Source of the DNA: DAIOHQ01 sp036744635
Lineage (GTDB): Bacteria; Planctomycetota; Phycisphaerae; Tepidisphaerales; Tepidisphaeraceae
NCBI GenBank assembly: GCA_036744635.1
Contig: DAIOHQ010000051.1
Location: 1 to 23,285 of the forward strand
Length of the DNA stretch: 23,285 nt
Direction: 5' to 3'
Below, piece by piece: positions 1 through 6,987 of the stretch. The notes beneath the pieces are model-generated. The model saw only the letters and a program-made list of their open reading frames with translations. It made no database searches and was not told the origin of the DNA. Each line of letters begins with the position of its first letter. Within the stretch, counting starts at the first letter, position 1. Both the position numbers and the translations under genes were made by a program.

Positions 1-850
1 CCCCCAGGTGGACCTGGTCGTAGGGACCGTTCATGCCGCGCTTGCTGACGTCCTCGGGCTCGGCCAAGGCGAACGCCTCGGCCAGAAAATCGGGCCAATG
101 GTCCCAATCGTAGGTGGCGTGGGCGACGCCGACCCGCCCGCACGCCGTTCCCCCTTCAGCGCGCCACCCGGCCCAGGTATCCATCACCTGGTAATGGATG
201 ATGTACTGGCCGTCATGCTTGATGAATGAGGCCTGCTCGACGAACTGGTTGCAGAAGGGGATGGCGGCCACTTTCCAATGGATTCCATCTGGCGAAATCG
301 CCAGGGCGACCGAGGGGCGATAGCCGTATTCCTCGATGCTCGGATCGCTTTGGTCCGGGAAGAACTCATAGACCATCTTGTAGCGCCGTTTGGGGTCCGG
401 GTCATCTCCGTCCTTGATGACTTGCACGCCGGCGACGACCGTGTGAGGCAGGTCGATCGCGTTGTTTTCGTGGCTGCCTTTGAAGAGTACCTGACCGAGG
501 GACGGCTTCGTCCAGGTGATGCCATCGCGGCTCTCGGCATAGCAGATGGGGCCCTGGTACAGGGGTGACGCGCCGGCGTAGGGAGGCGGCTTGGCGATTT
601 GCTGCATCATGCGCGGCGGCCAGTCGGGGTTCTTGCCCCAGTGGCTGGCGTAGTACCACATTCGGAACTTGCCCTGGTCTTGCAGGACAGTGCCATAAAA
701 ATGCGCGGCCAGATTATCCGGCGCATGGCTCTCCAATGGGCTGGGCGCCAGGACCGGTTCAGGGCGCACGGTGGGCTTGCTGAGATAGATTCCGACGTTC
801 TTGCGGAAGGGAAGGGAAATGTCGTCAATCGCCAGAATGACTTTTCGCAT
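1..850 (-). CDS. Five-bladed beta-propeller glycoside hydrolase-like protein, 3' end cut by window edge
   Basis: The frame is open from an ATG at 850 to the left edge (283 residues seen, starting MRKVILAIDD), so the C-terminus lies outside. A GAGGA ribosome site sits 7 bases before the ATG. The protein shows repeated blade-like patterns typical of the GH43/GH32/GH68 (arabinanase/levansucrase/invertase) fold: FRMWYYAS, then ICYAESRDGITWTKPSLG, then YKMVYEF, then ALAISPDGIHWK. The paired 'S.DGI.W.KP' motifs are the usual signature of these propellers. No signal peptide is visible. It probably cleaves or binds a carbohydrate, which fits the sulfatase and GH4 elsewhere in the window, but substrate and catalytic acids cannot be assigned from the part seen. 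Family call is from motif resemblance, not a search. Confidence 0.72.
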   Translation of the reverse strand, partial: MRKVILAIDDISLPFRKNVGIYLSKPTVRPEPVLAPSPLESHAPDNLAAHFYGTVLQDQGKFRMWYYASHWGKNPDWPPRMMQQIAKPPPYAGASPLYQGPICYAESRDGITWTKPSLGQVLFKGSHENNAIDLPHTVVAGVQVIKDGDDPDPKRRYKMVYEFFPDQSDPSIEEYGYRPSVALAISPDGIHWKVAAIPFCNQFVEQASFIKHDGQYIIHYQVMDTWAGWRAEGGTACGRVGVAHATYDWDHWPDFLAEAFALAEPEDVSKRGMNGPYDQVHLG

Positions 851-1135
851 ACTTTGGTCCTCGAATATCGCTCGGGAATTGAGTCGCACCCCATCTTGAC
901 GCCATCGATGGGTTCTGGCAAACAATGCTCCGGGGAATTTGCTCTTAAGCGCAGGCGGTGGGCGAAGCCGAAGGGGTCAGCCGCTGTCTTGATTTTCAAG
1001 GGGTTGGGAGGCTTTTTTGCATTCCAGGTTTCTCCATTCTTGATCATGACGTTGAGCGCGATCACGTTTGTTCTGCCGGATATTTGAAAAGCAATTTTCA
1101 AACCTCTTGGAAGTCGTTTCATGGGAAGTGGGATT

Positions 1136-1579
1136 CTACGAGAGATGCTTTTGTAGTTGGGCCTCGATGGCGGGGGCGCGCTGGAGACCGACCATTTGGT
1201 CAACCAGCCGGCCACGTTTGAAGATCAGCAGGGTGGGAATACTGGCGATGTTGAATTGCTGGGCTGTACGTGGGTTTTCATCGACATTGAGTTTGGCGAC
1301 GACGTACTGGCCATTGGCCTGGCTGGCGAGGTGTTCGATGGTGGGGGCGATCAAGCGGCAGGGGCCGCACCAGGGGGCCCAGCAATCCACCAGCAGCGGG
1401 CGGTCTGCAGCCTGTGACAACTGGGCGGTGAAGGTGGCATCGGTCAGCTCGATCGGGTGGCCGTCGGAGTTGGCGGCGCTGAGCGGTTGGCCGCATCGCC
1501 CGCACTTGGGCTGAAGGTGCTGGGCACGGGCGTCTATCCGATTCTTTGCGCCACATTTGGGGCATTGGACGATGGTCAT
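1136..1579 (-). CDS. trxC: Thioredoxin 2 (zinc-ribbon thioredoxin)
   Basis: A 147-residue cytoplasmic disulfide reductase. The N-terminus carries a zinc ribbon of two CxxC pairs (C6-C9 in CPKC and C26-C29 in CGRC), the feature that separates TrxC from TrxA. A thioredoxin fold follows, with active site WCGPC (W70-C74), the VDCWAPW strand before it, and the cis-proline in SIPTLLIF (P115). The frame extends upstream to 1690, but the ATG at 1579 begins exactly at the zinc ribbon (MTIVQCPKC) and has a GGAAGG ribosome site 6 bases ahead, so the longer start is rejected. It diverges from the coiled-coil gene at 1694, so the 114-base gap probably holds both promoters. Role in reducing oxidised proteins is known for the family. 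Confidence 0.93.
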   Translation of the reverse strand: MTIVQCPKCGAKNRIDARAQHLQPKCGRCGQPLSAANSDGHPIELTDATFTAQLSQAADRPLLVDCWAPWCGPCRLIAPTIEHLASQANGQYVVAKLNVDENPRTAQQFNIASIPTLLIFKRGRLVDQMVGLQRAPAIEAQLQKHLS

Positions 1580-1693
1580 AATGGCCTTCCGACTGGGGCG
1601 GGGCGTTTTTTCTATTTTTGCGCTTTCCTCGGTGGGCGGCAACGCTAATATTCCGTGTGGCTGATGGGCATTATTTAAGGCGGTGAGCAAGCA

Positions 1694-2044
1694 ATGACAG
1701 CATCACTCGATCCGGAAGCGGTGGCCAAACGTGTCAAGGCGGCGTGCGGCGAGCTGGGTTTTGATTCGACCGGCGCGCAGCGGATGGTGTCGGAAGTGCT
1801 GGCGCCTGAGTTCGCCCGCGCCAAGGAGCAGATCACCGCGCTGACGGAAGAAAATGCCAGGCTGCGCGCGGATCTGCAGGCGTTGCAGGCGGCGCAGGCG
1901 ATTTGGATGGGGAAGGAAGCGGAGATCGCGATGCTGCTGAAGTCGACGAATCCTCAGAAGATCGTTCACGACCTGCGCAACGTGCTCAACGAGTTGGCGC
2001 TGCTCAATTCGGTGCTTGATAGTGAGGAAGAGGCAAGCAAGTAG
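1694..2044 (+). CDS. Small coiled-coil protein of unknown function
   Basis: A 116-residue hydrophilic protein. Residues roughly 40-70 (ARAKEQITALTEENARLRADLQALQAAQ) have a clear heptad pattern of a short coiled coil, followed by a charged helix-rich end (KIVHDLRNVLNELALLNSVLDSEEE). There is no signal peptide, membrane segment or enzyme motif. The start ATG at 1694 has a weak AAGG element upstream. It diverges from trxC and converges on the serine protease gene, with 25 bases between the two stop codons. Codon use matches its neighbours, which supports it being a real gene. I do not recognise the family; a structural or adaptor role would be a guess. Confidence 0.7.
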   Translation: MTASLDPEAVAKRVKAACGELGFDSTGAQRMVSEVLAPEFARAKEQITALTEENARLRADLQALQAAQAIWMGKEAEIAMLLKSTNPQKIVHDLRNVLNELALLNSVLDSEEEASK

Positions 2045-2045
2045 G

Positions 2046-2069
2046 CAAGAGGGCGGGGGAACCGCGCCC
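2046..2069. terminator. Weak GC hairpin between convergent stops
   Basis: The spacer between two convergent genes contains GGGCG and CGCCC arms around a 9-base loop. It could act on both strands, but there is no clear T tract on either side. The sequence could equally be a degenerate dispersed repeat. Confidence 0.25.
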
Positions 2070-3680
2070 CTACTTTGTGCCGATGATGCAGACGGTGGCG
2101 GGTTTGACCTTTTGGGCGATCTCCTCGATGGAGAGTTGGTGGCCGGCGTCGCCGGGCTTGATGTCCACGTGGTTCTTTACAAGAAACTTGCGAATGTTGC
2201 CGGCGCTGATGCCCAGGCCATAGGTATCCTCCATCTGCGTGGAGGTTGTCTTCATCGAGACGATGGCCATGACGTTGCCGTCTTTGTCGAGGATTGGCCC
2301 GCCGCTGTTTCCGGGGTTGACCTTGGCGTCGATCACCACATCGGCGCCGACGACCTTGCTGCTGGCGCTGCTCACCACGCCGTGGGTCACCTTGATGTTT
2401 GCGCCCATGCGGTCGATCAGCGGATAACCGAGCACGGTGCAGTCAGCGCCTTCGTTGGGGGAATCTTTCTTGCTCAACTGCACATAGGGCAATGTCTCAT
2501 TGGCTTTGGGCTTGATGCGGATCAGCGCCAAATCCTGTTCCCTGTCGATGGCCACTACTTCGGCCTCGCGCTCATCGCCTTTGCTCAGGACCACCTTGAG
2601 TTTTTTGGCGCCGTCCGCGACGTGGCGATTGGTGAGGATTAGACCATCATCGTCGATCAGGAAACCGGTGCCGCTCCACGATCCGCCGGCGAAACCACCG
2701 GCATCTGTGGGATTGGGATCGATGGGAATGAACTCCATCCCGCGAAGCATGTCGTCATTGATGCGATACTTGGAAGCGAGCAAACGCGCGGCCGAGACGA
2801 TAGGCGCGGCCTTGGCGGTCTTGGCGTACCCCGGGGCGAGGGTGAGCGCCTTTGCCAGGGCGAGTGCGATGGCGGGGGTATCCTGCTGCTTGGCGGCGGC
2901 GTAAATTTTGTCGATGCCTTTTTCGTACTGTTTCTTGTCACAGAGCAGGATGCCGATGTTGGCGCCGGCCTCGACGGCCTTGGGCTTGATGTGCTGCGCC
3001 TGCTCGAAGTAGCGCATGGCATCGTCGGTCTTGTGCTCGACCATGGCCAGCTCGCCGAGCAGGAAGTTGACGGTGAAGGAGTTGGGGTAGAGCTTCACCG
3101 ACTCTTCGAGCTTGGTGACGGCCACCAGCGTCTGGTTCTTCTGCAGCGCCTGGAAGCCTTCTTCGGCGAGTTTCTTGGCGTCATCGACGATTTTCTTGCG
3201 ATCCTCGCCGGCAACCCATTTACCCTTGATCTTCTCGGCGTTGTCCTTTGCGAGATCCTTCCAGTGCTTGAGTTCTTCCTTGGCCGAGGCGGATTCTGCG
3301 CTGTCGGGATTTTCCTTGAGGAAGTCCTCCCAGACTTGCACGGCGGCGGAAGCCAGGTCGCAGGCGTCGGCCTGGTGCCTGGCGTTGGAGAAGGCTTCGC
3401 TGGAATTGGAAGCCTTGGTCGCGGGTGTCGCTGGCGGGACGGCCGTCGTTCCGGCGGGGCTGGGCGAGGGGGTGTTTTCGATCGAGACCACCTCGGATTT
3501 GTCGACGGTGCGGGATGCCCCGTCCTTGACCTTGATCCAGTATTTCTCGCCCTGCTGGATGGCGGTGCCTTCGATGACGGTGCCATCCTTGAGGGTTATC
3601 TTTGCGGCCGAGGCGAGGTGGGCTGGGAGCGCGGCCAGGAGGATAGCCGCCAGGAGGATGGCAGTGAGTGGTCGCACCAT
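2070..3680 (-). CDS. Exported TPR-containing trypsin-like serine protease
   Basis: A 536-residue protein. The ATG at 3680 begins a classic signal peptide (MVRPLTAILLAAILLAALPAH...ASA); the 31 residues upstream in frame do not look like coding and are rejected. After the signal comes a small beta-rich segment (KITLKDGTVIEG...), a Pro/Ala/Thr linker, a helical TPR-like region (about residues 110-300, with FEQAQHIKP and related helices), and a trypsin-fold domain (about 335-480). The catalytic triad is complete: H353 in TNRHVADG, D383 in EQDLALIRI and S459 in NPGNSGGPI. No PDZ domain follows, unlike DegP/HtrA; instead a short tail ends IGTK. It should act in the periplasm or at the cell surface. 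The TPR part suggests docking to a partner protein. Confidence 0.88.
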   Translation of the reverse strand: MVRPLTAILLAAILLAALPAHLASAAKITLKDGTVIEGTAIQQGEKYWIKVKDGASRTVDKSEVVSIENTPSPSPAGTTAVPPATPATKASNSSEAFSNARHQADACDLASAAVQVWEDFLKENPDSAESASAKEELKHWKDLAKDNAEKIKGKWVAGEDRKKIVDDAKKLAEEGFQALQKNQTLVAVTKLEESVKLYPNSFTVNFLLGELAMVEHKTDDAMRYFEQAQHIKPKAVEAGANIGILLCDKKQYEKGIDKIYAAAKQQDTPAIALALAKALTLAPGYAKTAKAAPIVSAARLLASKYRINDDMLRGMEFIPIDPNPTDAGGFAGGSWSGTGFLIDDDGLILTNRHVADGAKKLKVVLSKGDEREAEVVAIDREQDLALIRIKPKANETLPYVQLSKKDSPNEGADCTVLGYPLIDRMGANIKVTHGVVSSASSKVVGADVVIDAKVNPGNSGGPILDKDGNVMAIVSMKTTSTQMEDTYGLGISAGNIRKFLVKNHVDIKPGDAGHQLSIEEIAQKVKPATVCIIGTK

Positions 3681-3758
3681 GGGAGCCCCGATAGAACCTG
3701 GTTCGTTCGGAGCGGGAGTATAACAGAGTGGGCGGCAATGGTCACGGGGGGGAAAATG

Positions 3759-3836
3759 GAAGTCAGAAGCCAAAAGCCAGAAGTCAGAAGTTGGGGAACT
3801 TTAGGTTCTGACTTCTGGCTTCTAACTTCTGGCTTC
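3759..3836. repeat. Inverted array of 7-bp repeats
   Basis: Five head-to-tail heptamers related to GAAGTCA (3759-3793: GAAGTCA, GAAGCCA, AAAGCCA, GAAGTCA, GAAGTTG) are followed after a 15-base centre by four complementary heptamers (3809-3836: TGACTTC, TGGCTTC, TAACTTC, TGGCTTC). The arms can pair as a roughly 28-bp imperfect hairpin. It lies between the divergent protease and flagellin genes and does not have a U tract of an intrinsic terminator. Confidence 0.9.
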
Positions 3837-3839
3837 TAC

Positions 3840-4189
3840 AATCGAGCGGAACGGCGGTATTATCGGCAAGAGGGGAGGGCGCAGATTGTGCGGGGTGGAT
3901 TGCTCAAGTTTGCGCGGTGGGTGCGCCGAAAGTATTGGTGAAGAGTGCCATCGGACGCAATTTCGATGGCTGGCGGGCGAACGGATTCGCCTGCAAGTTG
4001 CTTTTGAACAAGGAGGTTCCGCTACCACACACCCCAGTTCACCGCCGGTGCGGAGCGCCGGCTCAGCTATCCCCCAATTATTGTGTTGCTGGAGTCGCGT
4101 GAGGCGCAAAAGGTGCGGATTCACGTTTTTTGCCGGATGCGACCCTGAATAAATGACGCGGCGGATACGGATATCCACCGCACCCAAAC
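3840..4189. other. Gene-free flagellin upstream region
   Basis: No ORF here has credible coding character on either strand; the longest minus frame (3822-4187) lacks a ribosome site and any recognisable domain. The stretch probably holds the flagellin promoter and a long 5' leader. Apart from the sigma-28-like site listed separately, no riboswitch or small RNA was recognised. Confidence 0.5.
3904..3932 (+). promoter_or_regulatory. Possible sigma-28-like flagellar promoter
   Basis: TCAAGTTT (3904-3911) matches 7 of 8 bases of the sigma-28 -35 element TAAAGTTT, and GCCGAAAG (3925-3932) matches 6 of 8 bases of the -10 element GCCGATAA. The spacer is 13 bases rather than 11, so this is tentative. 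If used, it would give the flagellin mRNA a leader of nearly 300 bases. Confidence 0.3.
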
Positions 4190-4227
4190 GCCCGCAGCGG
4201 CGGGCAAAACCTAAAGTATCACGGAGG
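4190..4227 (+). promoter_or_regulatory. Flagellin ribosome site with upstream GC hairpin
   Basis: A six-base-pair hairpin (GCCCGC / GCGGGC, loop AGCG, 4190-4205) is followed 17 bases later by a strong GGAGG (4223-4227) five bases before the flagellin ATG. The strong Shine-Dalgarno fixes the start at 4233. The hairpin may stabilise the mRNA or offer a regulator site, but this is inference. Confidence 0.55.
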
Positions 4228-4232
4228 ATACC

Positions 4233-5636
4233 ATGAGTCGGATCAATACCAACATTTCATCCCTGCAGGCGATCAATCGCCTGAATAAGAACAACGCCGA
4301 TCTGTCGATGCGCCTGCAGCGCCTCAGCAGCGGCCTGAAGATCAACAGCGGCAAGGATGCCCCGGCCGGACTGATCGCCAGCGAGACGCTCCGCAGCGAA
4401 ATCAACGGCATCAACCAGGCGATCGACAATTCATCGCGGGCCGGCAATGTGATCAACACCGCCGAAGGGGCGCTGGGAGAGGTTTCATCGCTGCTGCTGG
4501 AAGTGCAGTCGCTTACGAACCAGGCGGCCAACAGCGGCGCGCTCTCCCCCGATGAGATCAAGGCGAATCAGTTGCAGGTCGATGCGATTTTGAACAGCAT
4601 CAACCGCATCTCCAACACCACGCAGTTCAACGGCGTGAAGCTGCTGAACGGCAGCCTGGACTACACCACCAGCGGGATCGCGACGTCGTCGATCGACGTG
4701 GCACAGATCAATGCGGCGAAGCTGCCGGACAACGGCACCGTCAACGTAACGGTGGCGGTGACGGCCAGCGCCAAGGTGGCCGAGCTGGATTACACCGGCG
4801 CCACAGTGGGCGCCAGCCCGGTGACCATCGAGGTGGCCGGCAACGGCGGCACCGAGCAGCTTTCGTTTGCGGGCAACACCACCATCAGCAGCGTGGCGAC
4901 GGCGGTGAACCAGATCAAGGCATCGACCGGCGTGAGCGCGATCGTCTCGGGCACGTCGCTGCGTTTTGTGTCAACGGCGTTCGGATCGAAGCAGTTCGTC
5001 AGCGTCAAGAGCCTGCAGGGAACGCTGGTGGACGGCAAGACCAGCGGCACGGATGCGGCGGTCACGATCAACGGATCGCAGGCGGAAGTGGACGGGCTGG
5101 TGGCGTCGGTGCGCACCGGAGACCTGGACATGACGCTGCAGCTCGACTCGGCGTTCGGCACGCAGACGGCGCTGGGCAAGAGCTTCACGATCACCGGCGG
5201 CGGGGCGAAGTTCCAGCTCGGCTCGGAAGTGAATCGGCCGGGTCAGACGAACCTTGGCATCGGTTCGGCGGCGACCACCAAGCTGGGCGATGAGGTAGTG
5301 GGATACCTGTCGAGCCTGGGCAGCGGCGGGACCAGCTCGCTGGTGTCCGGCAATACCATGCAGGCGCAGAAGGTGCTCGATGTGGCGATTCGGCAGGTGG
5401 CGAATTTGCGCGGCCGGCTGGGCGCGTTCCAGAAGGACATTCTGGAGACGAACGTGAACAGCCTGTCGGTGGCCCTGGAGAATGTGACGGCCAGCCAGAG
5501 CTCGATCCGCGACGCCGATTTCGCGGCGGAAACGGCGGCGATGACGCGGGCGCAGATTCTGGTGCAGGCGACGACGTCGGTGTTGGCACAGGCCAACAGC
5601 TCACCTCAGAGTGTGCTCACCCTGCTCCGCGGTTGA
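4233..5636 (+). CDS. Flagellin
   Basis: A 467-residue filament protein. The N-terminal D0/D1 part (about 1-140) is textbook: MSRINTNISSLQAINRLNKNNADLSMRLQRLSSGLKINSGKDAPAG in the first lines, followed by the ISNTTQFNGVKLLNGS motif. The C-terminal D1/D0 part (about 375-467) contains LGAFQKDILETNVNSLSVALENVTASQSSIRDADFA and ends SVLTLLRG. The middle (about 150-370) is a Thr/Val/Gly-rich variable domain that would be exposed on the filament. No other flagellar gene lies nearby, so the gene is a stand-alone transcription unit with its own ribosome site and a strong terminator. It implies that the organism has a motile flagellated stage, as many planctomycetes do. Exported through the flagellar type III apparatus, so no signal peptide is expected. 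Confidence 0.97.
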   Translation: MSRINTNISSLQAINRLNKNNADLSMRLQRLSSGLKINSGKDAPAGLIASETLRSEINGINQAIDNSSRAGNVINTAEGALGEVSSLLLEVQSLTNQAANSGALSPDEIKANQLQVDAILNSINRISNTTQFNGVKLLNGSLDYTTSGIATSSIDVAQINAAKLPDNGTVNVTVAVTASAKVAELDYTGATVGASPVTIEVAGNGGTEQLSFAGNTTISSVATAVNQIKASTGVSAIVSGTSLRFVSTAFGSKQFVSVKSLQGTLVDGKTSGTDAAVTINGSQAEVDGLVASVRTGDLDMTLQLDSAFGTQTALGKSFTITGGGAKFQLGSEVNRPGQTNLGIGSAATTKLGDEVVGYLSSLGSGGTSSLVSGNTMQAQKVLDVAIRQVANLRGRLGAFQKDILETNVNSLSVALENVTASQSSIRDADFAAETAAMTRAQILVQATTSVLAQANSSPQSVLTLLRG

Positions 5637-5660
5637 ACCACGGCAGCAGATTAAACCCGG

Positions 5661-5695
5661 AAAAGGCGGTCTGGAAACAGGCCGCCTTTTCTTAA
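5661..5695 (+). terminator. Intrinsic terminator of flagellin
   Basis: A 13-bp stem (AAAAGGCGGTCTG paired with CAGGCCGCCTTTT, one T-G pair) closed by a GAAA tetraloop, followed by TTTTCTTAATT. It begins 25 bases after the flagellin stop. Confidence 0.92.
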
Positions 5696-5705
5696 TTGAC
5701 ATGAG

Positions 5706-5744
5706 GCCCACCCCTGTAGCGGTGGGCGAGTACACCCACCCTAC
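5706..5744. repeat. REP-like palindromic repeat (GGTGGGC...CCCACCCTAC family), intergenic copy
   Basis: GCCCACC (5706-5712) and GGTGGGC (5721-5727) form a 7-bp hairpin, and the 24-base unit at 5721-5744 matches 21 of 24 positions of the right arm of the palindrome inside the glycosyltransferase gene (7569-7592). It lies between the flagellin terminator and the 3' end of the aldo/keto reductase gene. Confidence 0.8.
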
Positions 5745-5773
5745 ACGAGCAAACATTGGACGAGGGAACGTTT

Positions 5774-6853
5774 CTATCCAAGCCACTGCGGGTTGTGGGC
5801 GGTGCCGTCGAACATGACGGATGTCTTGAACGGCTCGAACTTGCCGCTGCCGGCGGATTTTTTGGTGCGCTCCAGCAGGGCGGCGAGCTGCTCGGCGGTG
5901 AAGGGCTTGAAGGTTTTGGCGGCTTCGATGGCCTGATCGACCAGCTCGATTTTTTCGATGCCGGTGATGACAACGCTGGTTTGGAGATTGAGGGCATACT
6001 GCAGGCATTCGATCGCTTTCACGTCGCCCGATTTGAGCACGTGGCCGCTGCCCATCGGCTTCATTCCCAGCACGCCGATTTTCTCCTTCACGCAAACCGG
6101 CACCACGTTGTGGGCGAAGCTGCGGAAATGGGCATCCATCACGTTGAGGGGCATTTGCACGGTATCGAAGTAAAACCCGTTTTTCGATGCCACCTCCAGG
6201 CAGCGCAGATGGACGAGCGGATCTTTATGGCCGGTGAAACCGATGAAGCGGATCTTGCCGGCCTTCTGCGCTGCCACCAGCGCCTCGTTGGCGCCCCCTT
6301 CAGCGAAGATGCGGTCGGGATCTTCCATCCGCAGCACCTCGTGATGCTGCACCAGGTCGATGTGATCGGTCTGCAGGCGTTTAAGCGATTCATCGAGCTG
6401 CCTGGCTGCGGCGGCCTTGCTGCGGCCGTCGATCTTGGTCATCAGGAAAACCTTGTCGCGATAACCATCCTGCAAACCCTTGCCCATGCGGATTTCGCTG
6501 CCGCCGTTGTGATAGTCCCAGCAGTTGTCCATGAAGGTGATGCCGCGGTCGATGGCGCTGCGGATGATTTTGATGCCCTCGGCATCGTCCTTGGGGATGC
6601 CGATGTGGAAACCGCCCAGGCCGATGGCCGAAACGGTTTCGCCGGTGCCGCCGAGCTTGCGGTAGAGCATGTCGCCCTTGCGCTCGCCGGGATCGGTGAT
6701 GACAGGCAGATCGTTGGCGGGCAGGGGGGATGAATCTCCCTCGGCCGAGCCGGCGGCGCGGGCAATACCGAGCTGGCCGGCAGCGCTCAGCAGCGCGGCG
6801 CTGGCGGCGACGGCAGCGGTGGTCTTCAGCAGATCGCGGCGGGTGGTGGACAT
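5774..6853 (-). CDS. Tat-exported aldo/keto reductase
   Basis: A 359-residue NAD(P)H-dependent oxidoreductase with a twin-arginine signal: MSTTRRDLLKTTAAVAASAALLSAAG. The TIM-barrel AKR domain starts near residue 62 (MLYRKLGGTGETVSAIGLGGFHIG). The catalytic tetrad is visible: D109 and Y114 in MDNCWDYHNG, K140 in FLMTKIDG and H170 in IDLVQHHEV. The C-terminus carries KSAGSGKFEPFKTS...NPQWLG. The start at ATG 6853 is preceded by AGGAG at a good distance; the 49 upstream residues in frame have no coding character. Folding with cofactor before export explains the Tat route. It is divergent from the glycosyltransferase gene with about 130 bases between them. Substrate unknown; such exported AKRs are common in planctomycetes and often occur near sugar-degradation genes. 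Confidence 0.93.
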   Translation of the reverse strand: MSTTRRDLLKTTAAVAASAALLSAAGQLGIARAAGSAEGDSSPLPANDLPVITDPGERKGDMLYRKLGGTGETVSAIGLGGFHIGIPKDDAEGIKIIRSAIDRGITFMDNCWDYHNGGSEIRMGKGLQDGYRDKVFLMTKIDGRSKAAAARQLDESLKRLQTDHIDLVQHHEVLRMEDPDRIFAEGGANEALVAAQKAGKIRFIGFTGHKDPLVHLRCLEVASKNGFYFDTVQMPLNVMDAHFRSFAHNVVPVCVKEKIGVLGMKPMGSGHVLKSGDVKAIECLQYALNLQTSVVITGIEKIELVDQAIEAAKTFKPFTAEQLAALLERTKKSAGSGKFEPFKTSVMFDGTAHNPQWLG

Positions 6854-6987
6854 GAACGCTCCTGGTGAACGAAGGAGATTGCAGTGTATGGCGGAGTTGT
6901 GTGGCCGGGGACGCCAATTTTGATGATTTCTGCTGAGGTCGCGCTCGGTTGCAGGGAGATGATGGGGCTGATAGCTTCGCGTGGCAC

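Noticed and set aside
855..875. Similarity of CTCGAATATCGC here to CTGGAATATCGC at 7623-7634
   Set aside because: Only 11 of 12 bases match with no extension, too short to separate a repeat from chance.
607..1215. Minus-strand frame of 202 codons across the spacer 851-1135
   Set aside because: It overlaps both the trxC 3' end and the start of the first gene in other frames, has no ribosome site, and shows no family resemblance. The spacer itself has no other supported feature.
5756..6733. Long plus-strand frame opposite the aldo/keto reductase
   Set aside because: Antisense shadow of an enzyme with a complete catalytic tetrad and Tat signal.
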